Assembly: GCA_035495815.1 (NCBI GenBank)
Contig: DATJFH010000124.1
Span: forward strand, 1-64,000
DNA: 64,000 nt
Source of the DNA: DATJFH01 sp035495815
GTDB taxonomy: Bacteria > Acidobacteriota > Terriglobia > Bryobacterales > Bryobacteraceae
Direction: 5' to 3'
Positions 42,032 to 51,106 of this stretch are shown here, in pieces. The notes under the pieces are model-generated. The model saw only the letters and a list, made by a program, of their open reading frames with translations. It was not told the origin of the DNA and did not search any database. The position numbers and the translations under genes are program-made. Within the stretch, counting starts at the first letter, position 1. Each line of letters begins with the position of its first letter.

Positions 42032-42916
42032 CTACTTTCCAAGCCTCCGCTTCAGGTACTCTTCATATTCCTTCTTCAGCGCCGGATCACTCGGACTCGG
42101 GTACAGCTCGCTTGACCTGTACTTCCCGGTCATGAATTTCTGCTTCGTCCACTCATCGTGAATGTGGGTCACATCCGCCTTGTTCAGTATGGCTTCCAGG
42201 TGCTGCGGCGGGATGAAGTAGATGCCCTCCCGGTCGCCGAAAACAATATCGCCCGGCATCACGACCGCGTTCCCGATACGCACCGGCGTGTTCACGGCAG
42301 TCAACATGACATTGCCGATGGCCGTGGGATGGACGCCCCGGAAATAAGCCGCCATCTCGATCGGGAAGACCCCCTCCAGATCCCGAATCGCGCCGTCGAC
42401 CACCAGCCCGCCAGTCTTCGTCGCCGCGTGGATGGCGGTCGCCAGATTGTCGCCCACGAACGTGCCGTTTTCGACTTTTCCGAACAGATCCACCACCAGC
42501 ACGTCGCCCGGCTGCAGCATGTCGATCACCCGCTGGTTCGGATTGCGGCCGAGCCCTTTCGCCCTGGCGTCCGCCTCGCTCACTTCCGCGACATCCGGCC
42601 GGTATGGCATGAACTGAGCGGTGACCGCCCGCCCCACCAGCTTCCGTTCCGGATGCAGGAGCCGCCAGTTGCCCTCATACTGGTTGGGGAACTTATCGCG
42701 CGGCAGACCGCCGAAAACTTCTTCTGCGGAAAGCCCCCGGGCCTTCTCCAGCAGAGCGTCCGGAGCTTTGGGCCTTCCATCTGCGAAGCGCTCGAAGGGA
42801 TTGGCCGCCGTGTACCGGATCATCTGGTCGCGCGAAAACGTGAAGATCTGGGCGGAGACTGGACCGCGGACCAGCGCCCACGCCAGCAAAATCAGAACAG
42901 GGCGGAAATGCGTCAT
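42032..42916 (-). CDS. RraA-like / HMG-aldolase-family protein, predicted to be exported
   Basis: This 294-residue protein has a clear signal peptide (MTHFRPVLILLAWALVRGPVSA). The RraA/HMG aldolase fold follows: LVGRAVTAQF, QPGDVLVVDLFGK, TKTGGLVVDGAIRD and RIGNAVVMPGDIVFGDREG. The motif GGLVVDGAIRD contains the Arg-Asp pair that binds the keto acid in HMG aldolases. Family members are usually cytoplasmic, so export is unusual. It overlaps pgk by 4 bases and is co-translated with it. Confidence 0.82.
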   Translation of the reverse strand: MTHFRPVLILLAWALVRGPVSAQIFTFSRDQMIRYTAANPFERFADGRPKAPDALLEKARGLSAEEVFGGLPRDKFPNQYEGNWRLLHPERKLVGRAVTAQFMPYRPDVAEVSEADARAKGLGRNPNQRVIDMLQPGDVLVVDLFGKVENGTFVGDNLATAIHAATKTGGLVVDGAIRDLEGVFPIEMAAYFRGVHPTAIGNVMLTAVNTPVRIGNAVVMPGDIVFGDREGIYFIPPQHLEAILNKADVTHIHDEWTKQKFMTGKYRSSELYPSPSDPALKKEYEEYLKRRLGK

Positions 42917-44097
42917 GGTTGTTTGTCCTTCAGTACGCTGACGCCGGGCAATTCGAGGCCCGCCAGAAATTCCAGCGACGCTCCGCCGCCGGTGGAGACG
43001 TGGGATATCTTATCGGCGACCCCCGCCGATTTCACCGCTTTTTCCGAATCTCCGCCGCCCACCACCGAAACTGCGCCCGATTCGGCCACCGCCTTCGCGA
43101 TCGCAACCGTGCCGCGGTCGAACGGCGGCTTTTCGAAGACACCCATCGGCCCGTTCCAGACGATCGTTCTGGCGCCGGCGATCTCTTTCGTATAGGCGGC
43201 CACGGTCCTCGGTCCGATGTCGAGTCCCATCATCCCGGCCGGAATTTCCTCGACCGCTTCGCCTGCGGCTCCTTCCTTCAGCTCGGCGGCAACCACGTGA
43301 TCGAGCGGCAGCAGCAGCTTGTTACCGGCGGACACCAGCAGCTCCTTGGCCAGAGGGACTTTGTCATCTTCCACCAGCGACTTCCCCGTTGGATGGTTCT
43401 GCGCTTTCAGGAAGGTGTACGCCATCGCGCCTCCGATCAGGATCCGGTCCACGATCTTCAGCAGATTGGCGATCACTTCAATCTTGTCCGACACCTTGGC
43501 GCCCCCGAGAATCGCCACACACGGCCTCTCCGGACGCCGGGTCACCATAGTCAGATACTTGAGCTCCTGCTCCATCAGCAGCCCCGCACCGGCCTGTTTC
43601 ACAAAAGCGGCCATACCGGCTGTCGAGGCATGGGCCCGATGCGCGGATCCAAAAGCGTCGTTGATGTAGACGTCACACAACGCCGCCAGCCGGCGCGAAA
43701 ACTCGATGTCGTCTTTCTCCTCCCCGGCGTGGAATCGCAGGTTCTCGAGCAACAGGACCTGCCCCGGCGCCGGCAGCATGGACTCGACCTCCGGACCCAC
43801 GCAGTCCGGCGCCATCGCGACCGGCTGACCCAGCAGTTCTCCCAGGCGCGCCGCCACCGGCTTCAGGCTCATTTGCGGATTCGGCTTCCCCTTTGGACGC
43901 CCCAGGTGGGAAGCCAGAATCACCGCGGCGCCGTGTTCGAGCGCATAGCGGATCGTCGGCAGCGAAGCCCGGATGCGCTTGTCGCTCGTGATCCGCATAC
44001 CGCCGTCCTCCGCCGGCTCGAGCGGCACGTTGAAGTCCACGCGGATGAAAACGCGCCTCCCCTTCAGGTCCAGATCTTGGATCGAGATTTTCGCCAT
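42913..44097 (-). CDS. pgk: Phosphoglycerate kinase
   Basis: This 394-residue glycolytic enzyme transfers phosphate from 1,3-bisphosphoglycerate to ADP. N-terminal RVDFNVPL, ILASHLGRPKGK and LLLENLRFHAGEE bind substrate. VVGGGDSEKAVKSAGVADKISHVSTGGGASLEFL forms the nucleotide site and the C-terminal helix. All key residues are present and the length is standard. It sits in a minus-strand operon downstream of the M20 peptidase (4-base gap) and upstream of the RraA-like gene. Confidence 0.97.
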   Translation of the reverse strand: MAKISIQDLDLKGRRVFIRVDFNVPLEPAEDGGMRITSDKRIRASLPTIRYALEHGAAVILASHLGRPKGKPNPQMSLKPVAARLGELLGQPVAMAPDCVGPEVESMLPAPGQVLLLENLRFHAGEEKDDIEFSRRLAALCDVYINDAFGSAHRAHASTAGMAAFVKQAGAGLLMEQELKYLTMVTRRPERPCVAILGGAKVSDKIEVIANLLKIVDRILIGGAMAYTFLKAQNHPTGKSLVEDDKVPLAKELLVSAGNKLLLPLDHVVAAELKEGAAGEAVEEIPAGMMGLDIGPRTVAAYTKEIAGARTIVWNGPMGVFEKPPFDRGTVAIAKAVAESGAVSVVGGGDSEKAVKSAGVADKISHVSTGGGASLEFLAGLELPGVSVLKDKQP

Positions 44098-44101
44098 AGG
44101 C

Positions 44102-45412
44102 TCAATATTCCGAGCTTAACAGGTCATAGAAAATATGTAAGCCCGAGAGGAACTCGTTTACGGGAATGTGTTCGGTATCGCTGTGCATGGAGCCCGCCGT
44201 GGCCATATCGAGCACCATGGGGGTGAGGCCGTACGCCTTGATTCCCTTCACCCGCAGCTTGACCGAATCGGTTCCGTGCGGAACCAGCATGGGGGTCACG
44301 ACAGCTCCCGGATGATGCTTCGCGATCGCCCGTCCGATCGCCTCGAACAGCGGAGTGCGGCTGTCGCTCGCTCCCGGATCGTCCGGGGTGCTGACCAGTT
44401 CGATCGACACGCGCGGGTCGTTGACGCGGGCCTTCATCTCGGAAATGAATTCGTCCTTGTTCACGCCGGGAAGCAGGCGGCAATCCAGCGTCGCTTCACT
44501 CGAGGACGGAATCACGTTTATCTTCGGAGGCGAGCCGACGCCCGCCGTCAGCGTGGTTAGCGAAACCGTGTTGGCCTGAATGGCCGACGTGTACTTGTTC
44601 GGAGCGAGCGGCGAGCCGATCCGCCGCACCATCTCCGCCACCACCGGGTGAGGCCGCGCCGGGGGCAGGCTCATGGCCTTCTGCAGCGCGTTCAGCAGAG
44701 TGACGTTCGCGTTGTCCGGAATCGGCTGTGAGCCGTGCGCGGCCGTTCCCCGCGCCCGAACCCGGAGCCATGCCGTCTGCTTCTCCCCCACGGCGACGCC
44801 GAACACCAGCTTGCCCTGCGCCAGAATGTCGCGCGTGCCGAACCCGCCCTCGTCGAGCACATACTCCGCGTCGATGTCGGCGAAGTGGTTGTCGATCATC
44901 CAGCGAATGCCCAGGTCGCCGTTGGTCTCCTCATCGGCCGTGGTCAGCATCACGATGTCGCGCGGAGGCGCAATCCCGGATTGCTTCAGGATCACCAGGG
45001 ACATGATGTGCTGCACCGCGATGCCCTTCATGTCGAGCGTGCCGCGGCCCCAGATCTGCCCGTCTTTGATGATCGCGGCGAACGGGTCCAGCTTCCACGC
45101 CGAGCGGTCCACCGGCACGACGTCGAAGTGGTTTAGCAATAGCAGCGGCTTCTTCGATCGATCCCGTCCCGGCAGCCGCGCGACCAGGTTGGTCTGGCCT
45201 TTGGGACCGCTGCTGTAAAGCCGCACCGGGATTCCGGCCGACTCGAGAACGCCCTTCACCAGCGCCGCCGCCTCTCGCGTGTCGGCCGGCGGATTGATGG
45301 ATTGAATCCGCACGTACTTCTGGAGCAGTTCCAGAGCGGTCTTATCGATACGGCTCCAGTCGGGCGCGGCGCTCAGGGCCGGCGCCAGAAACAGAAAGAA
45401 GAGGAATCTCAT
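44102..45412 (-). CDS. M20 family zinc peptidase, exported
   Basis: The 436-residue protein starts at ATG 45412 (MRFLFFLFLAPALSAAPDW) with a signal peptide; an upstream open frame overlaps the kinase gene. Metal ligands are in LLNHFDVVPVD, GRGTLDMKG, TADEETNGDLG, EYVLDEGG and the last His in AGSMHSDTEHIPV. The dimerisation domain carries AHGSQPIPDNANVTL. It hydrolyses peptides or acyl-amino acids. It overlaps the kinase stop by 4 bases (ATGA). Confidence 0.9.
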   Translation of the reverse strand: MRFLFFLFLAPALSAAPDWSRIDKTALELLQKYVRIQSINPPADTREAAALVKGVLESAGIPVRLYSSGPKGQTNLVARLPGRDRSKKPLLLLNHFDVVPVDRSAWKLDPFAAIIKDGQIWGRGTLDMKGIAVQHIMSLVILKQSGIAPPRDIVMLTTADEETNGDLGIRWMIDNHFADIDAEYVLDEGGFGTRDILAQGKLVFGVAVGEKQTAWLRVRARGTAAHGSQPIPDNANVTLLNALQKAMSLPPARPHPVVAEMVRRIGSPLAPNKYTSAIQANTVSLTTLTAGVGSPPKINVIPSSSEATLDCRLLPGVNKDEFISEMKARVNDPRVSIELVSTPDDPGASDSRTPLFEAIGRAIAKHHPGAVVTPMLVPHGTDSVKLRVKGIKAYGLTPMVLDMATAGSMHSDTEHIPVNEFLSGLHIFYDLLSSEY

Positions 45413-46359
45413 AATTTGAACTCCGGCATGTGGCTCAGCTTGGGACGAAGACCGGCGGCCCGGTAGGCTTCGAGCAGCGCTCCCGCCGTCGGACCGTAGG
45501 CCGGGGGTTGGCAATGCGCCGCTCCATCCATCTCCACCAGCGTTTGAAAGCGGTCCAAAAGCATCCTGCTGCGGAACACTCCTCCGATGTAGGCGACCGC
45601 CACCTTCTCTTCCTCACTCCACAACTGTCGACGGATCGAAGCCGCCAGCGACGCCAGCTGCTGCGCCGCATTGAGGAGGATACCGGCGGCAACCGGATCG
45701 CCGGCGGACGCCGTCCCGTCCACCAGCCGCGAAAGAGCAGCGATTCGCGGGCGCGGGAAGTCGGAAGTGTAGAAGCGGTGCAGCGCCTCGTTCGCGTCGC
45801 GGGCGCCGGCCGCTTCGAGGATCGCGCCGTGCAGCGCGGTCGGCGGCCCCCAGCCCTCCTCGAACCGCAGCGCGGCGCGCAAGGCCTGCCGGGTGATGTC
45901 GAACCCCCCGCCTTCGTCTCCGAAAATGTATCCCCAGCCTCCCGCGCGCGCCGACTGCCCCGCGCCGTTGCGTCCGAAGGCGATCGATCCGGTCCCCGCG
46001 ATGGTGACGATTCCCGGCTCACCCGCTGTCGCCCCGGCGAGCGCGATCAGACCGTCGTGCGTGACGATCAGCCGGCCCGTGGGCAGAATCTCCGCGAGCA
46101 GGGCTTCCTTGTCGTCCGGACCGCCGCTCATCCCGAAGCAGGCCGCCTCGTAGCGGACCTGCGCCGCATCCAGCCCGGCTTGCGCGGCTGCCTTGCGCAC
46201 GCATTCCTCAACGGCCCGCGTGAGCTTCGCGCGGCCCTCGGCCGCCCCCACGTGATTGCACGGCCCGCCCTGCCCCGCGCCGAGCACGCGTCCGGCTTCG
46301 TCGCCGATCAGCGCCGTAGTCGTCGATTGCCCGCCGTCCACACCCAGAAAGAGTTTCAT
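45409..46359 (-). CDS. BadF/BadG/BcrA/BcrD ATPase-family sugar kinase (N-acetylglucosamine kinase-like)
   Basis: This 316-residue ASKHA-fold protein starts at ATG 46359 (MKLFLGVDGGQSTTTALI). The phosphate-1 motif is GVDGGQST, followed by a TIAGTGSIAFGRNG phosphate-2 loop and GGWGYIFGDEGGGFDI, the BadF/NAGK signature. The adenosine motif is AYIGGVFRS. It phosphorylates N-acetylglucosamine or a related amino sugar from cell-wall recycling. The frame stays open for another 1.3 kb upstream but that is an out-of-frame shadow of the GT39 gene. Confidence 0.85.
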   Translation of the reverse strand: MKLFLGVDGGQSTTTALIGDEAGRVLGAGQGGPCNHVGAAEGRAKLTRAVEECVRKAAAQAGLDAAQVRYEAACFGMSGGPDDKEALLAEILPTGRLIVTHDGLIALAGATAGEPGIVTIAGTGSIAFGRNGAGQSARAGGWGYIFGDEGGGFDITRQALRAALRFEEGWGPPTALHGAILEAAGARDANEALHRFYTSDFPRPRIAALSRLVDGTASAGDPVAAGILLNAAQQLASLAASIRRQLWSEEEKVAVAYIGGVFRSRMLLDRFQTLVEMDGAAHCQPPAYGPTAGALLEAYRAAGLRPKLSHMPEFKL

Positions 46360-46385
46360 CTCCTCGATAACCGCCGGCGGACGCC

Positions 46386-48602
46386 TCAATCGAACCGGTA
46401 CAGGCTCGCTCCCTTGTGCTCCGCGATCAGCGTAGCGCCCCAAACCCGCGCCTTCTTCTTGAAATCCTCCGCTCCGAAATCGAAATCGTACATCAATAGA
46501 TAGCGCACCCCCCGGGCCTTTGCTTCTTGCACGGACGCCGCCCGCAGCCCCAATTGCTGCGGACCGTCCGATTCCTCCGGCTTCTCGACCAGCGTTTTCC
46601 ACTTGCCGCTCTCGTCCATCCCCTCCAGTTTCAGTCGAATCTTGTACTGATCGTGCCCGCACTCCACCAGCACCGAATCGCTGATCTCCGGACGCCCGAA
46701 TTCGACCGCCACGTACATGCCCGGAAAGAGCGTCTGCCAGCTTCGCCAGCGCGTCACCGGACTGTTGTCGAAAGCCAGTTGCACGTCCCACGGGTTGGGC
46801 CTCGCCCGCAGCTTCCAGTTCCCTTCCCTGGCCAGTTCGGTCTCCCCCCGGAAGATCCGCAGCTCGCCGATGCTCCAATGATCGGGCTCGCCCCAGGCCG
46901 TCTGCACCACTCGCACCTGCCGCAGCGGCTGAGCGGGGTACCGGAACCGGAGCCGCCAGTTGGGTTCGGATTCCGGAATGAGAGGAGTCCACAGGATGTC
47001 GCCCAGCACGTTGCCGAACGCCGATTGATAGGCCACCAGAATATCCCTCTCCGTATACGCGTTGGGCGCCCCGCTGTACGTGAACACCTTGCCGCCCGCT
47101 GGAACCAGCGCGTCGATCATCCGCGCCATGCCGTACGAAGGCATTCGGAAGTTCAGGAACGACGCCTCCGATTCGATACGCAGCGCCTGCCGCAGCGGTA
47201 TCTTGGGCAGCAGACGCCACGCGTCCGGCGGGCAGTAGACGCCCAGCGCCAGCGGCCAGGACAGCGCCGCGTGGGCCAGCGTCAACGTCGCCGCCGCCAC
47301 CTTCGAGCCGGCCACGGCCAGTCCCATGGCCAGCGCGGCGTAGGGCAGCGCCGGAATCAGGAATCGCGTCCCGATGTTGGCCGGGTACGGGAGCAGAAAG
47401 ATCAGCCCCGCCAGAAGCAGCTTGCGGCCCTGGGATGATCGCAGAGCCAGCAGGCCCAGCGGCGCCAGCAGAAACATCGGCCCCAGCAGTCCGCACAGCG
47501 CACCTCCCCGTACGGTGACCTCGAGCGGGATCTCGGCGTCGCTCTTCAGCCCGTAATGCCGCATGTGATGCGCGTAGTCTTTCTCGAACGAAATGTGGAT
47601 ATAGGGATTCGGAAACACCTGGTTGAAGAACGGCGAGACGGGATTGTCGAGCCACAGCGCGTTCTTGATCATCCACGGAGCGATCATCAGCGCGGAGAAC
47701 GCCGCCACTGTCGCCAGCGGCTTCAGAACAGGCCTCCGGCTTCGTGTCGTCTTCCAGGCCACCACCCCCATCACGTAGGGTACGGCGAGCACGGCCGTGT
47801 ACTTGGCCGCGTATCCGAATCCGGCCGCCAGCCCGATCGGAATCAGCAAGCCCCGATTTGTTTCATCCGCGGCCCAGACCTGCGCCAGGTAATACGCCGT
47901 GAAGACGATACAGGCCGTGGCCACGTCGTTGTAGGCGACCGATCCGTCCATCCCGACCACCGGACTCGCGAAAACCAGCAAGGCTGCGCACACTCCGGCT
48001 ACCGGGAATCCGAAACGGCGGGCGTAACAGAGCATGGCCAGCGGCAGGGTCACCAGGAAAGCGAAGTGCGTCAGCGCGGCGGCCGAATGGCGTCCGAACG
48101 CGAACGCGAACAGGAACAGCATCTCCACCCCCTGCGACAGGTTGGCGTACATGTTCGTCGTGATGCGCTCGAACCCGTGCGCGCGGTAATACTGCGCCAC
48201 GAAGCCCAGATGGTAGGTCGCGCCGTCCGCGCTCATCTCCGGCGCCATGGCATTGAAAAAATAGAGAACGCCGAAGATGGAAAAAATCGGAACGAAGATC
48301 CATTTCCAAAGCCGCGGCAATGGCGGCAGCGGATCCCCTGCGGACCGGTGCGCGCCGGTCCGGACAGCCAGCCCCAGCACCGCGATTCCGATGGCCAGGA
48401 ACACCCGTTGCCGCGCCATCCCCACCGCGCAGAGCAGGAAAATCGCCAGGCTCAAACACGCCGCGCCCGTGACGAAGGCCAGCGCGTGCTCCTCCTGCCG
48501 GTAGAGACGCACGGAAAGCCGCCGCAAGAGCATCCGGCCGGCGGCCAGGCTGACCGCCACCGTGAAAGCGGCTCCGAAGAGGATAAGGATCGCCTGGGGC
48601 AT
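46386..48602 (-). CDS. GT39-like integral membrane glycosyltransferase with C-terminal discoidin-like domain
   Basis: The 738-residue protein starts at ATG 48602, overlapping the lipoprotein stop by one base. About eleven membrane helices span residues 5-450. A periplasmic acidic patch after the second helix group (FFNAMAPEMSADGATYHLGFV) is the expected lipid-linked donor site of GT-C enzymes. A large soluble C-terminal domain (about 550-738) includes a discoidin/F5-8C-like beta sandwich (FDNSPVTRWRSWQTLFPGMYVAVEF). It likely transfers a sugar from a polyprenyl donor to an envelope acceptor. Confidence 0.72.
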   Translation of the reverse strand: MPQAILILFGAAFTVAVSLAAGRMLLRRLSVRLYRQEEHALAFVTGAACLSLAIFLLCAVGMARQRVFLAIGIAVLGLAVRTGAHRSAGDPLPPLPRLWKWIFVPIFSIFGVLYFFNAMAPEMSADGATYHLGFVAQYYRAHGFERITTNMYANLSQGVEMLFLFAFAFGRHSAAALTHFAFLVTLPLAMLCYARRFGFPVAGVCAALLVFASPVVGMDGSVAYNDVATACIVFTAYYLAQVWAADETNRGLLIPIGLAAGFGYAAKYTAVLAVPYVMGVVAWKTTRSRRPVLKPLATVAAFSALMIAPWMIKNALWLDNPVSPFFNQVFPNPYIHISFEKDYAHHMRHYGLKSDAEIPLEVTVRGGALCGLLGPMFLLAPLGLLALRSSQGRKLLLAGLIFLLPYPANIGTRFLIPALPYAALAMGLAVAGSKVAAATLTLAHAALSWPLALGVYCPPDAWRLLPKIPLRQALRIESEASFLNFRMPSYGMARMIDALVPAGGKVFTYSGAPNAYTERDILVAYQSAFGNVLGDILWTPLIPESEPNWRLRFRYPAQPLRQVRVVQTAWGEPDHWSIGELRIFRGETELAREGNWKLRARPNPWDVQLAFDNSPVTRWRSWQTLFPGMYVAVEFGRPEISDSVLVECGHDQYKIRLKLEGMDESGKWKTLVEKPEESDGPQQLGLRAASVQEAKARGVRYLLMYDFDFGAEDFKKKARVWGATLIAEHKGASLYRFD

Positions 48603-49135
48603 TACTGCGTGAACCCGGCGCGAGTCAGAATGAATCCCAGAACAGCCCCGTCCGTCTTCGACACCCAGACTTTGTCGATCTCCATCGCCGCGAAGTTCAT
48701 GGTCCCGGCGTGCAGGATCTCGGCCGCAACCGGTTTTTCGAAATGCTTCTCGCCGGGCTCGGAATATTTCACCGTGTCCAGCAGGTTTCCATTCACGAAG
48801 AAGGAGATGGCCACCGGCCCGGTTTCCTTGAACAGCGATTCGGCGATGCTGAAGTCGGCCTTGAAGTTCAGATGCTCGGTGGTTTCGAGGAAGAACCGCA
48901 GTTCCGGACGCTTCCGGGCCCAGCGCCACGACCCGGCCTCCACGCCGTCCGCCACGTCTTTGACGATGTAAGCCGTGGCGTTCAGGTCGCCCATGTTCAC
49001 GAAATGCCCGATCGGATTCGGCTCGGTTCCTCCCAGCGGCTTCCGCTGCACCGGCGGAGCGTAGGAGTCCGGAATGTTCACGCAGCCAGCCAGAATGAAG
49101 ATGGAAAGTAGGATGTAGAACCGAAACAGGCTCAC
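48602..49135 (-). CDS. Lipoprotein of unknown function
   Basis: This 177-residue protein has a lipoprotein signal with lipobox LAGC (Cys18). The mature part is beta-rich (ELRFFLETTEHLNFKADFSIAE, GPVAISFFVNGNLLDTVKYSE) and resembles a small carbohydrate-binding-like sandwich. I recognise no named family. It is translationally coupled to the GT39-like gene by a one-base overlap, so it probably works with it at the envelope. Confidence 0.8.
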   Translation of the reverse strand: MSLFRFYILLSIFILAGCVNIPDSYAPPVQRKPLGGTEPNPIGHFVNMGDLNATAYIVKDVADGVEAGSWRWARKRPELRFFLETTEHLNFKADFSIAESLFKETGPVAISFFVNGNLLDTVKYSEPGEKHFEKPVAAEILHAGTMNFAAMEIDKVWVSKTDGAVLGFILTRAGFTQ

Positions 49136-49189
49136 GGAAATGTGAGTATAGCATCCGCCGCGGCGCTCGACCCGGCTATCCTGAAAAAC

Positions 49190-51043
49190 ATGAGTCGCCG
49201 AACCCGGATGGAGGCCGATACGCGTAAGCGCGAACGCGCCGGCGATGATCGACAGCGTCCGTTATTGGACCTTCCCGAAGCGCCGGCCCACCCGTCGCAT
49301 CGGACGATCCTCATCGCGGCCGGCTCGCTGGTCGCCGTCTGGGCGCTGCTCTTTACCGTTACCTGGGCCCACTGGGGCAATCTCACCATTGACTGCGGCC
49401 GCGAGATGTACGTCCCTTCCGAACTGGCGCGCGGCAAGACGCTCTACCGTGACATCTGGTACCTGTACACGCCGCTCGGTCCTTATCTGAATAGCTGGCT
49501 CTTCCGGATCTTCGGGACCCATCTCACGGTGCTCTACTGGGCCGGTTCTCTTTCCGCGCTGGCCGCCGCCCTGCTCGTCTTCAGCACGGGTCTGCGGCTC
49601 ACCTCCTCGATCACGGCGTGGACGGCCGCGGCCGTGATGCTGATGCAGTCCTTTTCGCCCTCCCTGTTTTCCTTTCCTCTCTCGTACAGTTTCGGCGCGG
49701 TCTACGGATGCGTAGCCGCCTGTCTCTGTCTGTGGCTCTGCGTTCGCGCTTGCGATTCGGACTCGGCCTGTTGGGTGACCGCCGCGGGCCTGGCCGCCGC
49801 CCTGGCGCTGCTGGCGAAACTCGAATTCGGACCCGCCTGCTGGACCTGTGTGGCGCTGCCGGTCGCCGCCCGCGGGCTGCGCGAGCGCCCGGTCCGGCGG
49901 ACAATGCCACATCTGGCGGCGCTGCTCCCGGGGATCCTGTTGTGCGCCGCGGCCGCGTGGTGGATGGTCTCGCTGCGTGGAGCCGAATTCCTCACGCAGG
50001 AGAACCTGATGAGCTGGCCGGGCTCCTACTTCATGAGGACCTACGGCGCCACCTGGCTGGCGGGTTCGGGCTTCTCACTGTCGTTGACTTCGCTCAAGGC
50101 CGTCCTCGCGGCGATGGTCTCCGTAACGGTGTGGTACGGTTGCCGGCGCCTCGCCCTGCCTCTTTGGATCGGCCTGCTGGTTCTTGGCCTCCTCGGATGC
50201 GCCGCCTTCGCGGGCGGTTTGATTTCCGAAATTGCGGGCGGGATCGCAGGCCTGGTGTTCTTTCCTCCGGCCGCGGTGTTTCTGGTGGGAGCGGCCGCCG
50301 TTGTCCTGATCGGCCGCTTTCGGGAGCAGAGCCTTTCGGGACCGCGGTTGAAAATCCTCATGCTGTTCGTGTTCGCCTGCATCCTCTCCTGGCGTACCGC
50401 GTTCGCCAATGGACCTGAGGGCTATTCGATTTACTACAACGGCCCCATCGTGCTGGCGACTCTCATCGTGACCGCCGCCATCGCCCGCGGAACCGCCGGG
50501 CTCACACCAGCCGAGCTGCTGCCCTGCGCCGCCATCCTGCTCGCCACCGTGGTGCGGCTCGGACCCCATTATTCCGTTGCCCTTCACTATTTCGTTCCGC
50601 TCGACACAGCGCGCGGCCGCGTCTATCGAAACCCTGCCTCCTCGCCGGCGTATGAAACCGCCATCGACTTCATGCAGGAGAAAGCGCAGGCCGGTGAGTG
50701 GACTCTTTCCGTTCCCGAGGACACCAGCCTCTACTTCCTCTCCGGGGCCCGCTGCCCCACGCGCGTCTTCGCGTTCACCCCAGGCCTGCTGGCGCCCGGG
50801 AAGATGACCGAAGAGGTCATTCGCCAGATCGAGGCCGGCAGAGTCCGCTACCTGATCTGGTCCAACCGAGAGTTCCCGGAATACGGCGCGCGCCGCTTCG
50901 GTCTGGACTTCGATCAGCCGCTCGGCCGCTACCTGATCAGCCACTACCGGCCCGTCAGAAAACTGGGGCCGGATTCTGGACCAGGCTGGAAAGCCCAGAT
51001 CTGGGAGCGAAATGCGTCCGCGCCCGAAGCGCCGCCGCGTTGA
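49190..51043 (+). CDS. Polytopic membrane glycosyltransferase-like protein (GT39/GT-C)
   Basis: The protein has about 617 residues from ATG 49190; GTG 49142 would add 16. Around eleven membrane helices begin near residue 38. A first periplasmic loop (IDCGREMYVPSELARGKTLYRDIWYLYTPLGPY) has the Asp and Tyr/Pro pattern of mannosyltransferase-like GT-C proteins. The last 150 residues form a soluble domain with TAIDFMQEKAQAGEWTLSVPE. It is divergent from the lipoprotein/GT39 pair and convergent with the DmpA peptidase. The sugar acceptor is not known. Confidence 0.7.
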   Translation: MSRRTRMEADTRKRERAGDDRQRPLLDLPEAPAHPSHRTILIAAGSLVAVWALLFTVTWAHWGNLTIDCGREMYVPSELARGKTLYRDIWYLYTPLGPYLNSWLFRIFGTHLTVLYWAGSLSALAAALLVFSTGLRLTSSITAWTAAAVMLMQSFSPSLFSFPLSYSFGAVYGCVAACLCLWLCVRACDSDSACWVTAAGLAAALALLAKLEFGPACWTCVALPVAARGLRERPVRRTMPHLAALLPGILLCAAAAWWMVSLRGAEFLTQENLMSWPGSYFMRTYGATWLAGSGFSLSLTSLKAVLAAMVSVTVWYGCRRLALPLWIGLLVLGLLGCAAFAGGLISEIAGGIAGLVFFPPAAVFLVGAAAVVLIGRFREQSLSGPRLKILMLFVFACILSWRTAFANGPEGYSIYYNGPIVLATLIVTAAIARGTAGLTPAELLPCAAILLATVVRLGPHYSVALHYFVPLDTARGRVYRNPASSPAYETAIDFMQEKAQAGEWTLSVPEDTSLYFLSGARCPTRVFAFTPGLLAPGKMTEEVIRQIEAGRVRYLIWSNREFPEYGARRFGLDFDQPLGRYLISHYRPVRKLGPDSGPGWKAQIWERNASAPEAPPR

Positions 51044-51106
51044 CTCAGCGTAGTGGAATCCAGCAATCCCGACTCTGCAAACCGGGACCGCCGGCTTTGT
51101 GCAGCC

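Noticed and set aside
42919..44226. 435-codon plus-strand frame opposite pgk
   Set aside because: Arg/His-rich composition without family features; shadow of pgk.
46360..47676. Long upstream extension of the BadF-type kinase frame
   Set aside because: The segment before 46359 is an out-of-frame shadow of the GT39 gene; the conserved kinase starts at MKLFLGVDGG.
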